Shown one piece after another: positions 34,661-45,271 of a stretch of 64,000 nucleotides of DNA. Source of the DNA: Neocallimastix lanati (nom. inval.) (taxonomy: Eukaryota > Neocallimastigomycota > Neocallimastigomycetes > Neocallimastigales > Neocallimastigaceae); the NCBI GenBank assembly GCA_016946835.1, contig JACVTC010000023.1, forward strand, positions 186,001 through 250,000, given 5' to 3'. The translations under genes and the position numbers were made by a program. The notes under the pieces are model-generated. The model worked only from the letters and a program-made list of their open reading frames with translations. It was not told where the DNA came from and ran no database searches. Numbering within the stretch: the first letter of the stretch is position 1; the number at the start of each line of letters is the position of its first letter.

Positions 34661-37600
34661 TTAATTGGACTTCGTCCCAGAAGTTTCAATTTCGCATAAT
34701 TTGTACGGAACTATATTTTTCAGATGCACATTTCTATTCGCAATTTCATTAGTGATGGGGTCGCATAAAGTTACTGTATTATATTGTTGCTTTACTATTT
34801 TTAGAGGTCCTACAAAGAAAGGTTCAAGTTTTTTCCTATTAATTGTTCTAATCAAAACTAATTCTCCTGGTTTATATTCTGCTTTTAATCGCTTCATTTG
34901 GTTTCTTCTGTCTTCCCATAACTTATTGGCAGTTTGAATATTTTCTATAGCTTCTTTAATCCATAAGTGATGTCTAGTAAACTTCCTAATAAGGTATTCT
35001 TCTTCACTCTCATATTCTTCTTTCTTGTCTAAATTGATAGTTAGCTCAAAGGGTTGGAAGTCTCGACGACCATACAAAAGTTCGAAGCTGGAGAACTTAG
35101 TTGATTCATTTTTACAGGTTCTGAGGGCCCAAAGAGCACTAGGAAGTATTTCGTCCCATTTATGTGTATTATTATTGCATAATATCCTAAGGTATTTCCC
35201 AATCTCTTTATTTCTGTTTTCTACCATTCCATTTGATTCAGGATGATAAACAGAAATATATTTTACATAGACTCCATAAAGATCTAGGAAGGCTTTAGTT
35301 TTGTCTGAACGAAATTGAGGACCATTGTCTGTTATTAAAATTTCTGGTATACCGTGTCTCGAAAACACCTTAGTTAAGAAAAATATTACATCATTTGAAT
35401 CAATGGTACCAGTGGGCTCAGCTTCTACCCACTTTGTTAAGTAGTCTACTAAGACTATAATATACTGATTTCCTTTTTCTATTACCGGTAATGGCCCTAC
35501 GATATCCAATCCTACTACAGTGAAAGGTAAGCCCGGTTTTGTGGGAATATTCTCCGTTTGAGTATTAAAAGTCTGCGGTTTAAATAACTGACATTTTTTG
35601 CATGTACTAACAAAATACTTAACATCTAATATCATGTTTACCCAGTAATAGTCTCTCTTCAGTCGGTTATAAGTCTTGAATACCCCTTCATGTCCAATCC
35701 TGTGTGCCTCGAGAATTAATTTAATTTTTTGTTTATCTTCTTTTATAACTTTTCTTAGAGATCCTTGATTAACAAAATATTCCTCGTTATTAACCTTGAT
35801 AAATTTATCATTGAATTTACTAATTAGTTTGTTGTCAATATTAATGTTCAAGTCAGACAATAAGGTTGCTACTACTTCTTCATTTTTCATTCTCATCCTG
35901 GATAACGCGTCTGCTATGACATTTTTCTTCCCTGGTTCGTAAATTATATTTACCTTTAACATAGAGAGAAGTAAAACCCATCTTGTTTGTCGAGAGTTCA
36001 TTGTTTCCTTATTTTTAAAAAGTCCTATTAATGGCTTGTGGTCGGTGAAGAGTAACGTTTCTTGTTTGTTTCCAGAAATATAAGGTTTAAATTTTTTAAC
36101 ACAATAAAAAGCGGCTGTTCCTTCCAAGTCAGTGATTCCATAATTTTTTTCTGCTGGCTTCAAAGAACGGCTTATAAAATGAATAGGTTTCTCATTTCCA
36201 ACATCGTCCTTTTGTAACAGTACTCCGCCTATTCCATCAAACGAGGCGTCGGTTCGTATGATAAATTGTTTATCAAAATCGGGCATCGATAAAATAGGTG
36301 CAGTAATCAAACGGTTTTTTAATTCTTCAAAACTTTCTTTTTCTTTCTCCCCCCATGAAAACTTCACTCCTTTCTTTAAAAGTTTAAAAAGAGGTTTAGC
36401 GATTGATGCGAAATTAAAAATAAACTTTCGGTAGTATCCTACGGCTCCTAAGAAGGATTGTAACTGGTTAATGTTTGACGGTGGAAGCCATTCAAAAATT
36501 ACCTTGGTCTTTGAAGGAATAGGAGAGACTCCATTGATTGAGACAGTGTGACCTAATAATTCTACGGATTCTTTAAAAAACTTACATTTTTCAAGATTGA
36601 TTTTTAGACCGTTTTCTTTTATAATTTGAAAAACTTTATTAAGATCTGAAATATGATCTTCGAGACTGGTAGAGAATATAATCAAATCATCAATGTAAAT
36701 AAACATGCATTTCCCAATTAGAAGAAGGAATATCCTATTCATTTCGCGTTGAAAGGTTCCTGGGACGTTGCAGAGTCCGAAAGGCATAACTTTAAATTGG
36801 TAATTCCCATACATCGTAGTGAAAGAAGTTTTTGGGATGTCTTCAAGATTCATCGGGATTTGATGAAACCCGGAGAATAAATCAAGTGTCTTAAAAATCT
36901 TTACATTTTTCCCTATAGAAAAAAGAATATCATCTATTAATGGCAATGAATAGGCGTCTTTTATGGTAACATTATTCAATTTCCTGAAGTCGATACACAT
37001 TCTCCATTTATTATTTTTCTTTAGAACAAGAATTACAGGTGAGGACCATGGAGAACAGGAAGGCTCTATTAATTTATTTCGTAGTAATTTTATAATTTCT
37101 TTTTTAAGTGCTTGCGCTTGAATCTTTGATAGTCTGTAACATTTTTGTTTTATTGGAGTTGTATTTTCTTTAATTTGAATAGAGTGTGGTAATAGCTTTG
37201 TTCTTCCCAATTCATCAATTTTGATAGCTAAGATTTCTATGTTGTTTTTCAATAATTTTTTAAATTTTTTCCTAATAAACGATGGGCTCTCATCTATTAT
37301 TTGCATAACCAAGTTTCTTTTTTCATTAGAAATGTTTTTTGTTCCTATATTGTTTTCCTCATTATCTTGTTTGGATTCTGTATCATCATTTTTCATTTCC
37401 ATTGTTATAGGTTCATCAATTTTAGTGTTAGTTGCTGATTTTTATTGACTTCATTAGACGTATTAATTTTATTGATAAAACAAAATAGCATAGAATCATT
37501 GTCAAAGTTGTCTTCATTATCTTTTTCGATACAGTTTGAATCATTTGAATCATTTATATCATTTGATAATAATACTATTTTCTTAAAACTTTCATTTTCA

Positions 37601-38361
37601 TTCATTTGACATAAATAATTATTGATTGGATTTATAAATAAATTATTTTCTTTTAAAGTTTTGTAGCCTATAAGTACATCAAATAAGTCTTGTTCATAAT
37701 CAATTACTCGGAATATGTCTTGAATACATAATTTTCCAATTTCAACTTTTAATAAGTAAAGTTCAGAAGAAATGCTAGTTTTTGTAGTGATTTGTATGAT
37801 ATTATTAGTAGTGTAACCAAAAGGTTTCAAAGTTCCTAAATTCTTTAAAAATTTTCTTGAAATTATATTAATACTTGCACACGTGTCTAAAAATGCACTA
37901 CCCTTTCTACCGTTGATATAACATTCACATGTTGCAATGTCATCTTTGGATATGGCTGATAAAATGACTTCTTCCATTTTATCATCACATTGGACATTTT
38001 TCAACTTTAAGGCTTTAGTTAATTGAGAGCGTAGTTTTGGACTAATATCCAACAACTGTGCAAATGTGATGTTCGCTGTTATTGAATTTAAATCTGTATT
38101 TATATCATATTCATGTTGCGGTTCTAACATTGCTATATGTTTTTGCTTAGAATTTGGTTTACCTTTTGAGAAAGAGTCTTTTTTATTTAAGTTGGATTCA
38201 TTCATTACTTTTGCTTCTTGATATATATCTTTATTTCTTTGTTCTTTCGAGTCCTTTTTTGATTTGTTTATTGAAGGTTGAGCAATTACTGATATATCAA
38301 TTTCTTTCAATTTTTCAGTATTTTCATTTGTATTAGAATCATTTTGTTTTTCTTCTATCAC
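34661..38361 (-). pseudogene. E4 pol, about two breaks
   Basis: Protease region 'AFLDTCASINIIS'; RT 'MCIDFRKLNNVTIKDAYSLPL', 'TLDLFSGFHQIPM', 'MPFGLCNVPGTFQ', 'YIDDLI'; RNase H 'IRTDASFDGIGG', 'TDHKPLIG', 'VIADALSR'; integrase 'AHRIGHEGVFKTY', 'CKKC', 'VGLDIVGPLP', 'TDNGPQFRSD', 'YHPESNGMVENRN', GPF/Y tail 'LEPFFVGPLKIV'. RT through integrase is one long open frame of 913 codons; the upstream part lies in a different frame. Confidence 0.88.
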
Positions 38362-38537
38362 TATTTTATTGTTGGTTCTTTTTAAATTATTTTCTTTCCT
38401 ATTTGTATTGGAATTGGATTATCCCTTAAGGTTGTTATTTTTTGTAATTTCTCATAAGGTTGATATTTCTGCTTATCTTTTGCGTTTCTTGCGGCTACGG
38501 CTATTACGTCTAGTTTTAAATTATTGGTTTGATTAGT

Positions 38538-38570
38538 GGAAGTTTTCCTTCTTCCCATTAATAGTTTAAA
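38538..38570 (-). promoter_or_regulatory. E4 -1 frameshift cassette
   Basis: Slippery T TTA AAC (plus 38564-38570), spacer, then a weak hairpin GGAAG...CTTCC (plus 38538-38555). Same placement as in E1, E3 and E5; stem only 5 bp. Confidence 0.6.
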
Positions 38571-39409
38571 GAGTTATTTTCAGTTGTCAACTTTCCAGAT
38601 TCTTCCATTTCGGCTAACTCTTTATAACTATATGGACACTGTCTAATTACATGTCCAATTTGGTTACATTTAAAGCATTTTAACTCCTTTGATGGTTTCT
38701 TGGAAATTACAGAATTATTTTTAAATTTTTGATTTACTTTACTGTTTTTACCATAATAGTTTATATTATCATTCTGTTGATGATTATTGATTCCAAATTG
38801 TTTGAATGGATGATTTTTGTTTATAAATTTATCTAGCCTAGAACTTTGATTAGTATATACGGCTGTCATGATAGTTTCATTTCTTTTATTCCTTCTTTCT
38901 TCGGCTCTCTCAGCGAGTTCTGCTTCTTCGAATGCCTCAAGATCTTCACACCTTTGCGTTATTACTTGAGCTCTTGCGTAAGGTCTGTAAGCTATGGAAT
39001 CGATATAGTCGTCTACGGTTATAAAGGTCTGATAAAGTTTACTAAGATTATTGTATAGCTTTTTATACCTCCAATTAAAATTTTTAATAGACTCTCCTTT
39101 TTGAATAACCATCTTCTGAAGTCTTTTGCACTTCTCTTGAGGGGTTATTTCCATTGCGTCTTCTAACGCTTTCTTTATTTCTTGAAACGATGGGTAGACT
39201 TCATTTCCTTCTTGATCAGTAGTCACAAGCTCCTGTAAAACTCCCCTGAGTTTCCCTTCTGTGCATTCCATGGCCCAAGTATGAATACTAGAAGGACTAG
39301 TAATATTGGCTAATTTCATTATTCGAATAAACTCGTCTCCCCAAGAGTCCACGTCCTTCAAGTTTTCGTCCAATCTAGGAAGTAGCTCTTCTAATTCCAA
39401 AATCTTCAT
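38558..39409 (-). CDS. E4 gag
   Basis: 283 codons, intact. N-terminal capsid-like part ('DSWGDEFIRIMKLANI', 'FNWRYKKLYNNLSKLYQ'), Asn-rich linker, zinc knuckle 'CFKCNQIGHVIRQC' (C-x2-C-x4-H-x4-C). Lacks the acidic insert of E1 and E3 gag. Confidence 0.85.
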   Translation of the reverse strand: MKILELEELLPRLDENLKDVDSWGDEFIRIMKLANITSPSSIHTWAMECTEGKLRGVLQELVTTDQEGNEVYPSFQEIKKALEDAMEITPQEKCKRLQKMVIQKGESIKNFNWRYKKLYNNLSKLYQTFITVDDYIDSIAYRPYARAQVITQRCEDLEAFEEAELAERAEERRNKRNETIMTAVYTNQSSRLDKFINKNHPFKQFGINNHQQNDNINYYGKNSKVNQKFKNNSVISKKPSKELKCFKCNQIGHVIRQCPYSYKELAEMEESGKLTTENNSLNY

Positions 39410-39537
39410 TTTCTACTCTTCTCTTTTCGCTTTTTTTTTTTTTTTTTAAAAAAAATTTTTTTTTTTTAAAACAATTAATTATTTTTAACTCAATATTTTA
39501 TTTTTAATTATTAATTTTCATATTATTTTTGATTGAG

Positions 39538-39554
39538 TCCTGCATAGCTCGCCA
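39538..39554 (-). promoter_or_regulatory. E4 primer-binding site
   Basis: Minus strand TGGCGAGCTATGCAGGA, two bases from the LTR end. Complement of a tRNA 3' end (…ATAGCTCGCCA, discriminator G); tRNA not identified, and different from the E1/E3 primer. Confidence 0.7.
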
Positions 39555-39556
39555 AA

Positions 39557-40193
39557 TGTTGCAGGATTTTTAATATTTAAATTTTTATTTTCAAAAATAA
39601 TATATTCTTAATAATTAAATTTTCTTTTTTATCTTTATTAACTCTTAAATTTTTTATTAAGCATTTTCTTTTTCTTTTATATATTTTTTACTACATGAAT
39701 TTTATAATTATTTTAATTCTTATTAGAATAATTATTACATGTGATTTTAATAATATTTTTTAAAAGTTATTTTAATAATAAAAATATTAATACTAATATA
39801 ATTAATATTATTTTTAATGACAAAATATTAATAATGATAAATTTAATAAATTTAACAATAAAATTATTGATAATATTTTCGATAATATAATTCTTAAAAC
39901 ATTTTAATATAAATAATAATTAAATATAGTAATAAATCAATTTAATTAATATAAAATAATAATTATTTAATAATTAGTCATTAATCAATTTAATAAAATA
40001 ATAATTATTTAATAATTAGTCACTAATCAATTTAATTTGATAATTTATATAATTATTTTAAATTAAAAATAAAATTATGAAATTATAAAAATAGTTTAAA
40101 TTAATTAACATACAAAGTTATTAAATTTAATTATAATTCCGAATTGTATAATTTAAATCATTAGTTTATTGTATTTTGGCTAGTTCCGTAACA
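39557..40193 (-). repeat. E4 5' LTR
   Basis: 637 bp, TGTTGCAGG...CCGTAACA; matches 33968-34647. Confidence 0.9.
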
Positions 40194-41879
40194 AAAAGAG
40201 ACTGTAACAGATACATGGTAACTTCAAGCCTATCCAATGATAGTTCTTTGGTTACGTAACGTATCTCTAAACAGCTAGCAATTTCGGCTAATCAAATAAA
40301 ATCTTTTGTTACTTTCGTACATTAAATTTTATTATTTTATAAATAATTATTTAGTTAAATATTTATTTAAATATATTTTATTTAGTGATTAGTAAACTAA
40401 GTTAAATTAAATTATTTACCAATCATAATATTATTGACATGTATAAATAATAATTGAACTTGTAACTGTAACGCACTAGCGTTACTATTAACGTAAATTG
40501 TTATTATAAATATTAATATTGATAAATAAAAATATAATTATTAAATAAAAAATATTACTCAGTGTAAGCCCAGTAACTGATAACAAATAGAGTTATAAAG
40601 TACTGCGCTATACTCTAGTGTAATAAGAAATAATAATTATAGAATTAATTAATTTAGTGTTTATTATTAACAACTCGAATAGAGAGGTGTTAAGTTATCT
40701 TAGCCTTTAGATTTAATTATTATTCGTTATCTTAGTTAATAATAAACTTACCTTTTACTGATAAATAACAAAATTATTAAATTAAAATAAATAATAAAAA
40801 ACAAATTCATGTTAAAGTTTTCTAGCTTAACCCAAAAATTAATCCATTCTAAAAAAAATTAAATCCATATTTAAGAAAAATTAATTAAATAAAGATAATT
40901 AAAATAAAATAATAATAAATTAATTAATCATTAATAATTTTAATTAAAAACTAAAATAAATTAATAAATAATATTTTTCTAAGACTACAAATAAACAAAA
41001 TAATAAACAAATTTAATAAATTATAAATAACAAATAAACAAACTTATAAACATCTCAAAATTAAAATTAACTAGTTAAATAATTTTTTAAGTTACTTTTA
41101 TAATAATGATTATTTTATTTATTTTATAACTCAACTTTTATAAACAAATTGTAATTAAAATAACATTTTAAAACTCATCTTTATTAACATTTTAATTGTA
41201 AATATTGTTTAATTTAATAATAAATTATTCTTTATTTCTCTTTTATTAATTTTATTATTTTTAATGTAAATAGTTTAAAATCAAAGAAAAATATAAAAAC
41301 ATGTAAATATTTCTTATAAATTATTCTTTATTATTAATTATTTAATAAATTATTATAGATATTTTATTAGTTTTTAATAATCAATTTTTATGATTATTAA
41401 TTATTTTGATAAATTATTATATATTTTATTAGTTAATAATAATCAATTTTATTATTAAAATTTAAAATAAATTAGTATAAATAATAAATATTTCATTTTA
41501 TTATTTTATTAGTTTTAACAATTATTTTATTAATTTAAACAAAATTAATTATTAAATAAATAAAGATTAATATTAAAATAAAAATAAATTTTTTTAATAA
41601 AACATTTTTGTGTTTAATAATAAAACATATTTATTTTTTTAAATTTCTTAAATCAATTTTATTCAGTATTTATCCTTTTATTCACTTCTACAAAATTTAA
41701 TTTTTGTAGATTAAGAATATTAGGTATAAATCATTACTGTAAAGAATTAATTAAAAATATTTAATTATATTAATAATTAATTCTTTCTACAATTAATAAT
41801 AAAAAATATTATTAATTGAGATAAAATTAAAAAATATAATATAAAAATTGAAAACGAAAATTTAAAAACTTAGAGTTTA
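40194..41879 (-). other. Older element debris: structured leader-like region and A/T spacer
   Basis: 40194-40760 is less A/T-pure and has folds such as GTAACGC ACTA GCGTTAC (40468-40485, perfect stem) and 'AAGTTATCTTAGCC', which resembles a phrase in the E5 leader. It may be the leader of an older minus-strand gypsy element whose 5' LTR is the F2 copy to the right. The rest is A/T spacer without genes. Confidence 0.35.
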
Positions 41880-42130
41880 TTATAAGATTATAATAAACAA
41901 CACTAAAAGTAGGTTAAGAGAATTTTAGAAATTATTTTATTATAAAAATTTTTTATTTAAAAGTAATTTTAAAATATTTGTGTTAATTATTATAATTTCT
42001 TATAATAATAACTCTTGATTATTTTTAGAAGAATCAAGAGTCCTATTTATATTAATTTGATTTCTAATCTTGGAAAATTATCTCTATCTAGAAAAAGATT
42101 AGAAGAAAAAACTAGATAGATCTCGATTGG
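41880..42130 (-). repeat. F2 LTR copy 2
   Basis: Reverse complement resembles 15530-15960: dyad CTATCTAG/CTAGATAG (42084-42091, 42112-42119), TATA-like box (42043-42053), hairpin ACTCTTGATT/AATCAAGAGT (42011-42041), then AGTGTTGTTTATTATA. Diverged from copy 1, with the stems kept. Confidence 0.55.
42062..42119 (-). other. Pseudoknot-like double stem, F2 copy 2
   Basis: Stem 1 CTAGATAG/CTATCTAG; stem 2 AAGATTAGAA in the loop (plus 42095-42104) with TTCTAATCTT (plus 42062-42071), 10 perfect pairs. Same topology as at 15630-15688. Confidence 0.6.
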
Positions 42131-42649
42131 TGTTTAATTACATCAATCTTTAGTTAATAAGAAAACCCGAATAAGGGAGAAAACTTATTAACTAATTATA
42201 TATTAATTTTATTAATATTTAATCACAAGTATAATTAAATAATTAATTCTTTTAATTATCTTAATTAAAAGTCCAAGAAATAATATAATTTAATTATTTC
42301 TTGATTAAATAAAATTATCATTTTAATACAATTTAATTTTTCTTAATTAAATAGAATTTAACATTATTTTAATACAATAATACATTATTATAATTTAATA
42401 TATTAATTATTGATAATTTAATTTAATTTTAAAACAATAACATTAATTAATAATTACTATGTGACATAATTAATAAAATTATTCATAAAATTTTATAAAA
42501 TAATAAACTTTAAATATTAATTTTTTAATAAAGAATAATAATTATTTTGAATAATAATTATAATTCTTTACCATTACTGTAATAACATAAAATTAATACT
42601 TAACTTTTATTAAAATAACAATAATTGATAAAAAATATTTCGAGTTTAT

Positions 42650-42800
42650 TAAGAAATTTTATTATATATTATTTTCTAAATAATAACCCTTGATTTTTAT
42701 TTTATAGAAAAAATCAAGGTTATTTATAATTTTTTTTGTTCATAATCTTAAAAGTTATTCTTTCAGGAAAAAGATTATGAGAAAAAACCTGAAAGATAAA
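42650..42800 (-). repeat. F2 LTR copy 3, diverged
   Basis: Same order of parts: dyad CTTTCAGG/CCTGAAAG (42760-42767, 42788-42795), TATA-like box near 42721, hairpin CCTTGATTTTT/AAAAATCAAGG (42688-42719). Primary sequence of the stems has changed while pairing is kept. Confidence 0.5.
42740..42796 (-). other. Pseudoknot-like double stem, F2 copy 3
   Basis: Stem 1 TCTTTCAGG/CCTGAAAGA; stem 2 AAGATTATGA in the loop (plus 42771-42780) with TCATAATCTT (plus 42740-42749), 10 perfect pairs. Confidence 0.6.
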
Positions 42801-43227
42801 ATAAATTAATTATTTATTATTTAATATAATTTAATATTATTTAATATTGGCAATTAACCAATATTTTATGAAATTATTTATTATGATGTTTTAAGTTTAT
42901 AATTATTAACTAATTTTATATTAATTTAATATTAATTATATTAATATTAAATGTTTTAATATAATTAATCACGTATTATTGTTAATGATAAATCAAATGA
43001 TTAATTATTTATATTAAATAGAAATTGGTTATTAATTAAAGATATTGTTTATATTTCATAATAATTAATTATTAATTAGTTAAAAAATTAATTTTATCAA
43101 TTAATAATTATTTTTATTTTATTATTTAATAACAATTATTAAAATTATAGTATATTAAATAATGTTAAGTGTTATTTTATTGAAAAATTATTTAAATCTT
43201 AATTAATAATAAAAATAAATATAATAT
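42801..43227. other. A/T-rich spacer, nothing recognised
   Basis: A/T spacer up to the TTATA duplication of CV (43228-43232). Confidence 0.6.
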
Positions 43228-43232
43228 TTATA

Positions 43233-43968
43233 TGTTGAAATTATAACTGAATTGAAATCTCAATTTCAGTTATTTACATTTCAATAGTTAACAAATATTA
43301 TTTATTTAATTATAAATAATATATATATTTAAATAATTAATAATTAATATAAATTCTTATTTAATATTTAAGGAATTATCTTAGGCCTAATAATTCTGAG
43401 AATATCAGTAAATAAGATTTATATTAATAATTTCAATTATCTACATATGACGTCACATGTATTTATTTATATTATGTTTATATATATGTTTACATCATAT
43501 ATATTAACTACTATTTTTAATTATTCAAATTAATTATATAATTATAAATTAAATTTATTTAGTTATATTAAATATTTTAAACATATCGATATTGTTATTA
43601 TCTTAATATTTTATTAATATTCATATTACTATATTATTAATATCTTATAATTAAATATTATTATTATGTAACTTACAAAGTATAAAAGAAAGATGTAAAA
43701 ATCTATCTTTTATGTTCTTTGTAAGGTTATTGTACTTACAATAATTATATACTAATAATTCAATAAATAAATATTTTCATAAATCCTTCAAAGAAATTAT
43801 TATTTAAAATATTCTTAGATATTAAGTGTTTAAATAACTTAACTATTTATCTTATATTATTTTTATATTATTATTAATTAATTATTGTTGGATTATTAAT
43901 ATATAATTCAACATATTAACCTAGTAACGTTATTAATCATAAAACTATTTTATATCTTAATTTTAACA
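43233..43968 (+). repeat. CV 5' LTR
   Basis: 736 bp. Contains an inverted repeat ATAACTGAA/TTCAGTTAT near its start, a ~60-bp imperfect palindrome centred on AGGCCT (43348-43410), a CRE-type TGACGTCA (43448-43455), TATAAAAG (43681-43688), a hairpin AAAGAT/ATCTTT (43689-43710), and GTAAGGTTATTGT (43721-43733), the probable RNA 5' end. Confidence 0.93.
43448..43455. promoter_or_regulatory. CRE-like palindrome TGACGTCA in CV LTR
   Basis: Perfect 8-bp ATF/CREB-type site, repeated at 49722-49729 in the other LTR. In fission yeast Tf1 biology is linked to the bZIP factor Atf1, which binds this motif; a similar link here is inference. Confidence 0.5.
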
Positions 43969-43978
43969 ATAACCTTAC
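43966..43978 (+). promoter_or_regulatory. CV self-priming site
   Basis: ACAATAACCTTAC, straddling the LTR end, is the exact complement of GTAAGGTTATTGT at 43721-43733, which lies 40 bp after the TATA box where the transcript should start. This is the Tf1 arrangement, in which the RNA 5' end folds back and primes. No tRNA-type TGG follows the LTR directly. Confidence 0.7.
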
Positions 43979-44002
43979 CCTAGTTTTGGTTACTACTTTA
44001 AT

Positions 44003-45077
44003 ATGTCTTTTTACAATAATGTATGGGCTGACATTGCTCCAATGTCAGAAGTTAATAAATTAAGGTCTGACGCCCAAGTTACTGTATCCGAATTGGCTTC
44101 TTCTGTTAATGATAGTTTTTTATTAATAGAAGATTTTAATGAATATAACAAGGACTTACAAAAAAAAACTTTATACACTTTACAAAGATAATAAAAATAT
44201 TATTAATCAATTATCTAATTTAACAAAAATTTTAGATGAAAAGTTAAATATAAATATTGCTACAAATGATATTCCTTCTACTAGTCAAACACAAGAGGAT
44301 AATGTATCTACCACTACTAGACGTGATGATGACAATGATGTTATTATGAGGAATGCTTTTTCAAACCGTTTACAACAAGTTCCTGAACCTGGATTTTTCT
44401 CTGGAGATACTAAAGAAACTGATCTATTCTGTCAACTTTGTGAAGATACTTTTAGAACATATCCAAATTCAGAAGCTACAGAAGATATCAAAATTAACTT
44501 TATTAAATCCCGTTTGAGGGATGGCGCTCGTAATTGGTATCTAGCTACGTACAAGGATACTAACCCAAAAACTCTTTCTGAATTGACTACTGAATTAAGA
44601 AAAGCATTTTCCAACGTTGCAAGCAAAAAATTAGCTAAGATTCAATTAATAAAATTGAAACATAATTATGGGAAAATAAATGATTATATTGAACAATTTA
44701 GAACTCTTTCGAATGGTCTTGGATTCAGTGAAGAAGCCTTAGTTTTAATTTTTTATAATGGGTTACATTCAAAATTCCAAGAAGTAATTGAAGAAATGGA
44801 AGAATTCCCTGTTGATCTTGGTACTATTTATACTAAATGTATTTTACTTGAAAATACATTAAAAACAAAAAATCAAATAAAAACAAATAATGGTAATTCA
44901 AAACTTTTTAGAAGCAGTAATAATAAACATTCAAAACACGTTAGTACCCATATTAATCATGATAAAAATTATAATTCTAACAATTATAATAACAAAAGTA
45001 ATTATAATAATAATTACAATAATAACAATTATAATAGTAATAAAACTAGTAGCAATAATAATAAAACAAAAAACTAA
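44003..45077 (+). pseudogene. CV gag, about one break
   Basis: Retrotrans_gag-like core 'PGFFSGDTKETDLFCQLCED', 'RLRDGARNWYLATYK' and 'LSELTTELRKAFSN'. No zinc knuckle; the tail is an Asn-rich stretch of about 50 residues ending at TAA 45077. Lack of a knuckle is also known from Tf1 Gag. Confidence 0.8.
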
Positions 45078-45100
45078 ACTATGGACTTCAACAGAAGTCC
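45068..45100 (+). promoter_or_regulatory. CV -1 frameshift cassette
   Basis: Slippery A AAA AAC (45068-45074) directly before the gag stop, 8-nt spacer, then a perfect hairpin GGACTTC AACA GAAGTCC (45083-45100). The -1 frame is open into pol. Confidence 0.8.
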
Positions 45101-45271
45101 AATATAATAAAAAACACAAGAATTCTTCATTATAATTTTCCTACATTTAATAATGTAGTAAATAAAAAATTACCTTCAACTTTCCTTTTATTTGATACAT
45201 ATATTCCAACAACATTTTCAAATAATATAAAAAATATTAAAAATGATAATAATAAATTAAAAACTGAATCG

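Larger units (their letters stand above)
33968..40193 (-). mobile_element. E4: Ty3/gypsy element, pol broken
   Basis: 6.2 kb. LTRs (680 and 637 bp, TGTTGCAGG...CGTAACA) differ at roughly 1% of sites plus one ~43-bp internal repeat unit. Minus order: LTR, primer site, short leader, gag, -1 frameshift cassette, pol, polypurine tract (AAAAAGGGGGCGTCA), LTR. Flanks AAAAA and AAAAG suggest an A-rich target without a clean duplication. pol has about two breaks. A separate family from E1/E3: different LTRs and primer site, diverged proteins. Confidence 0.88.
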
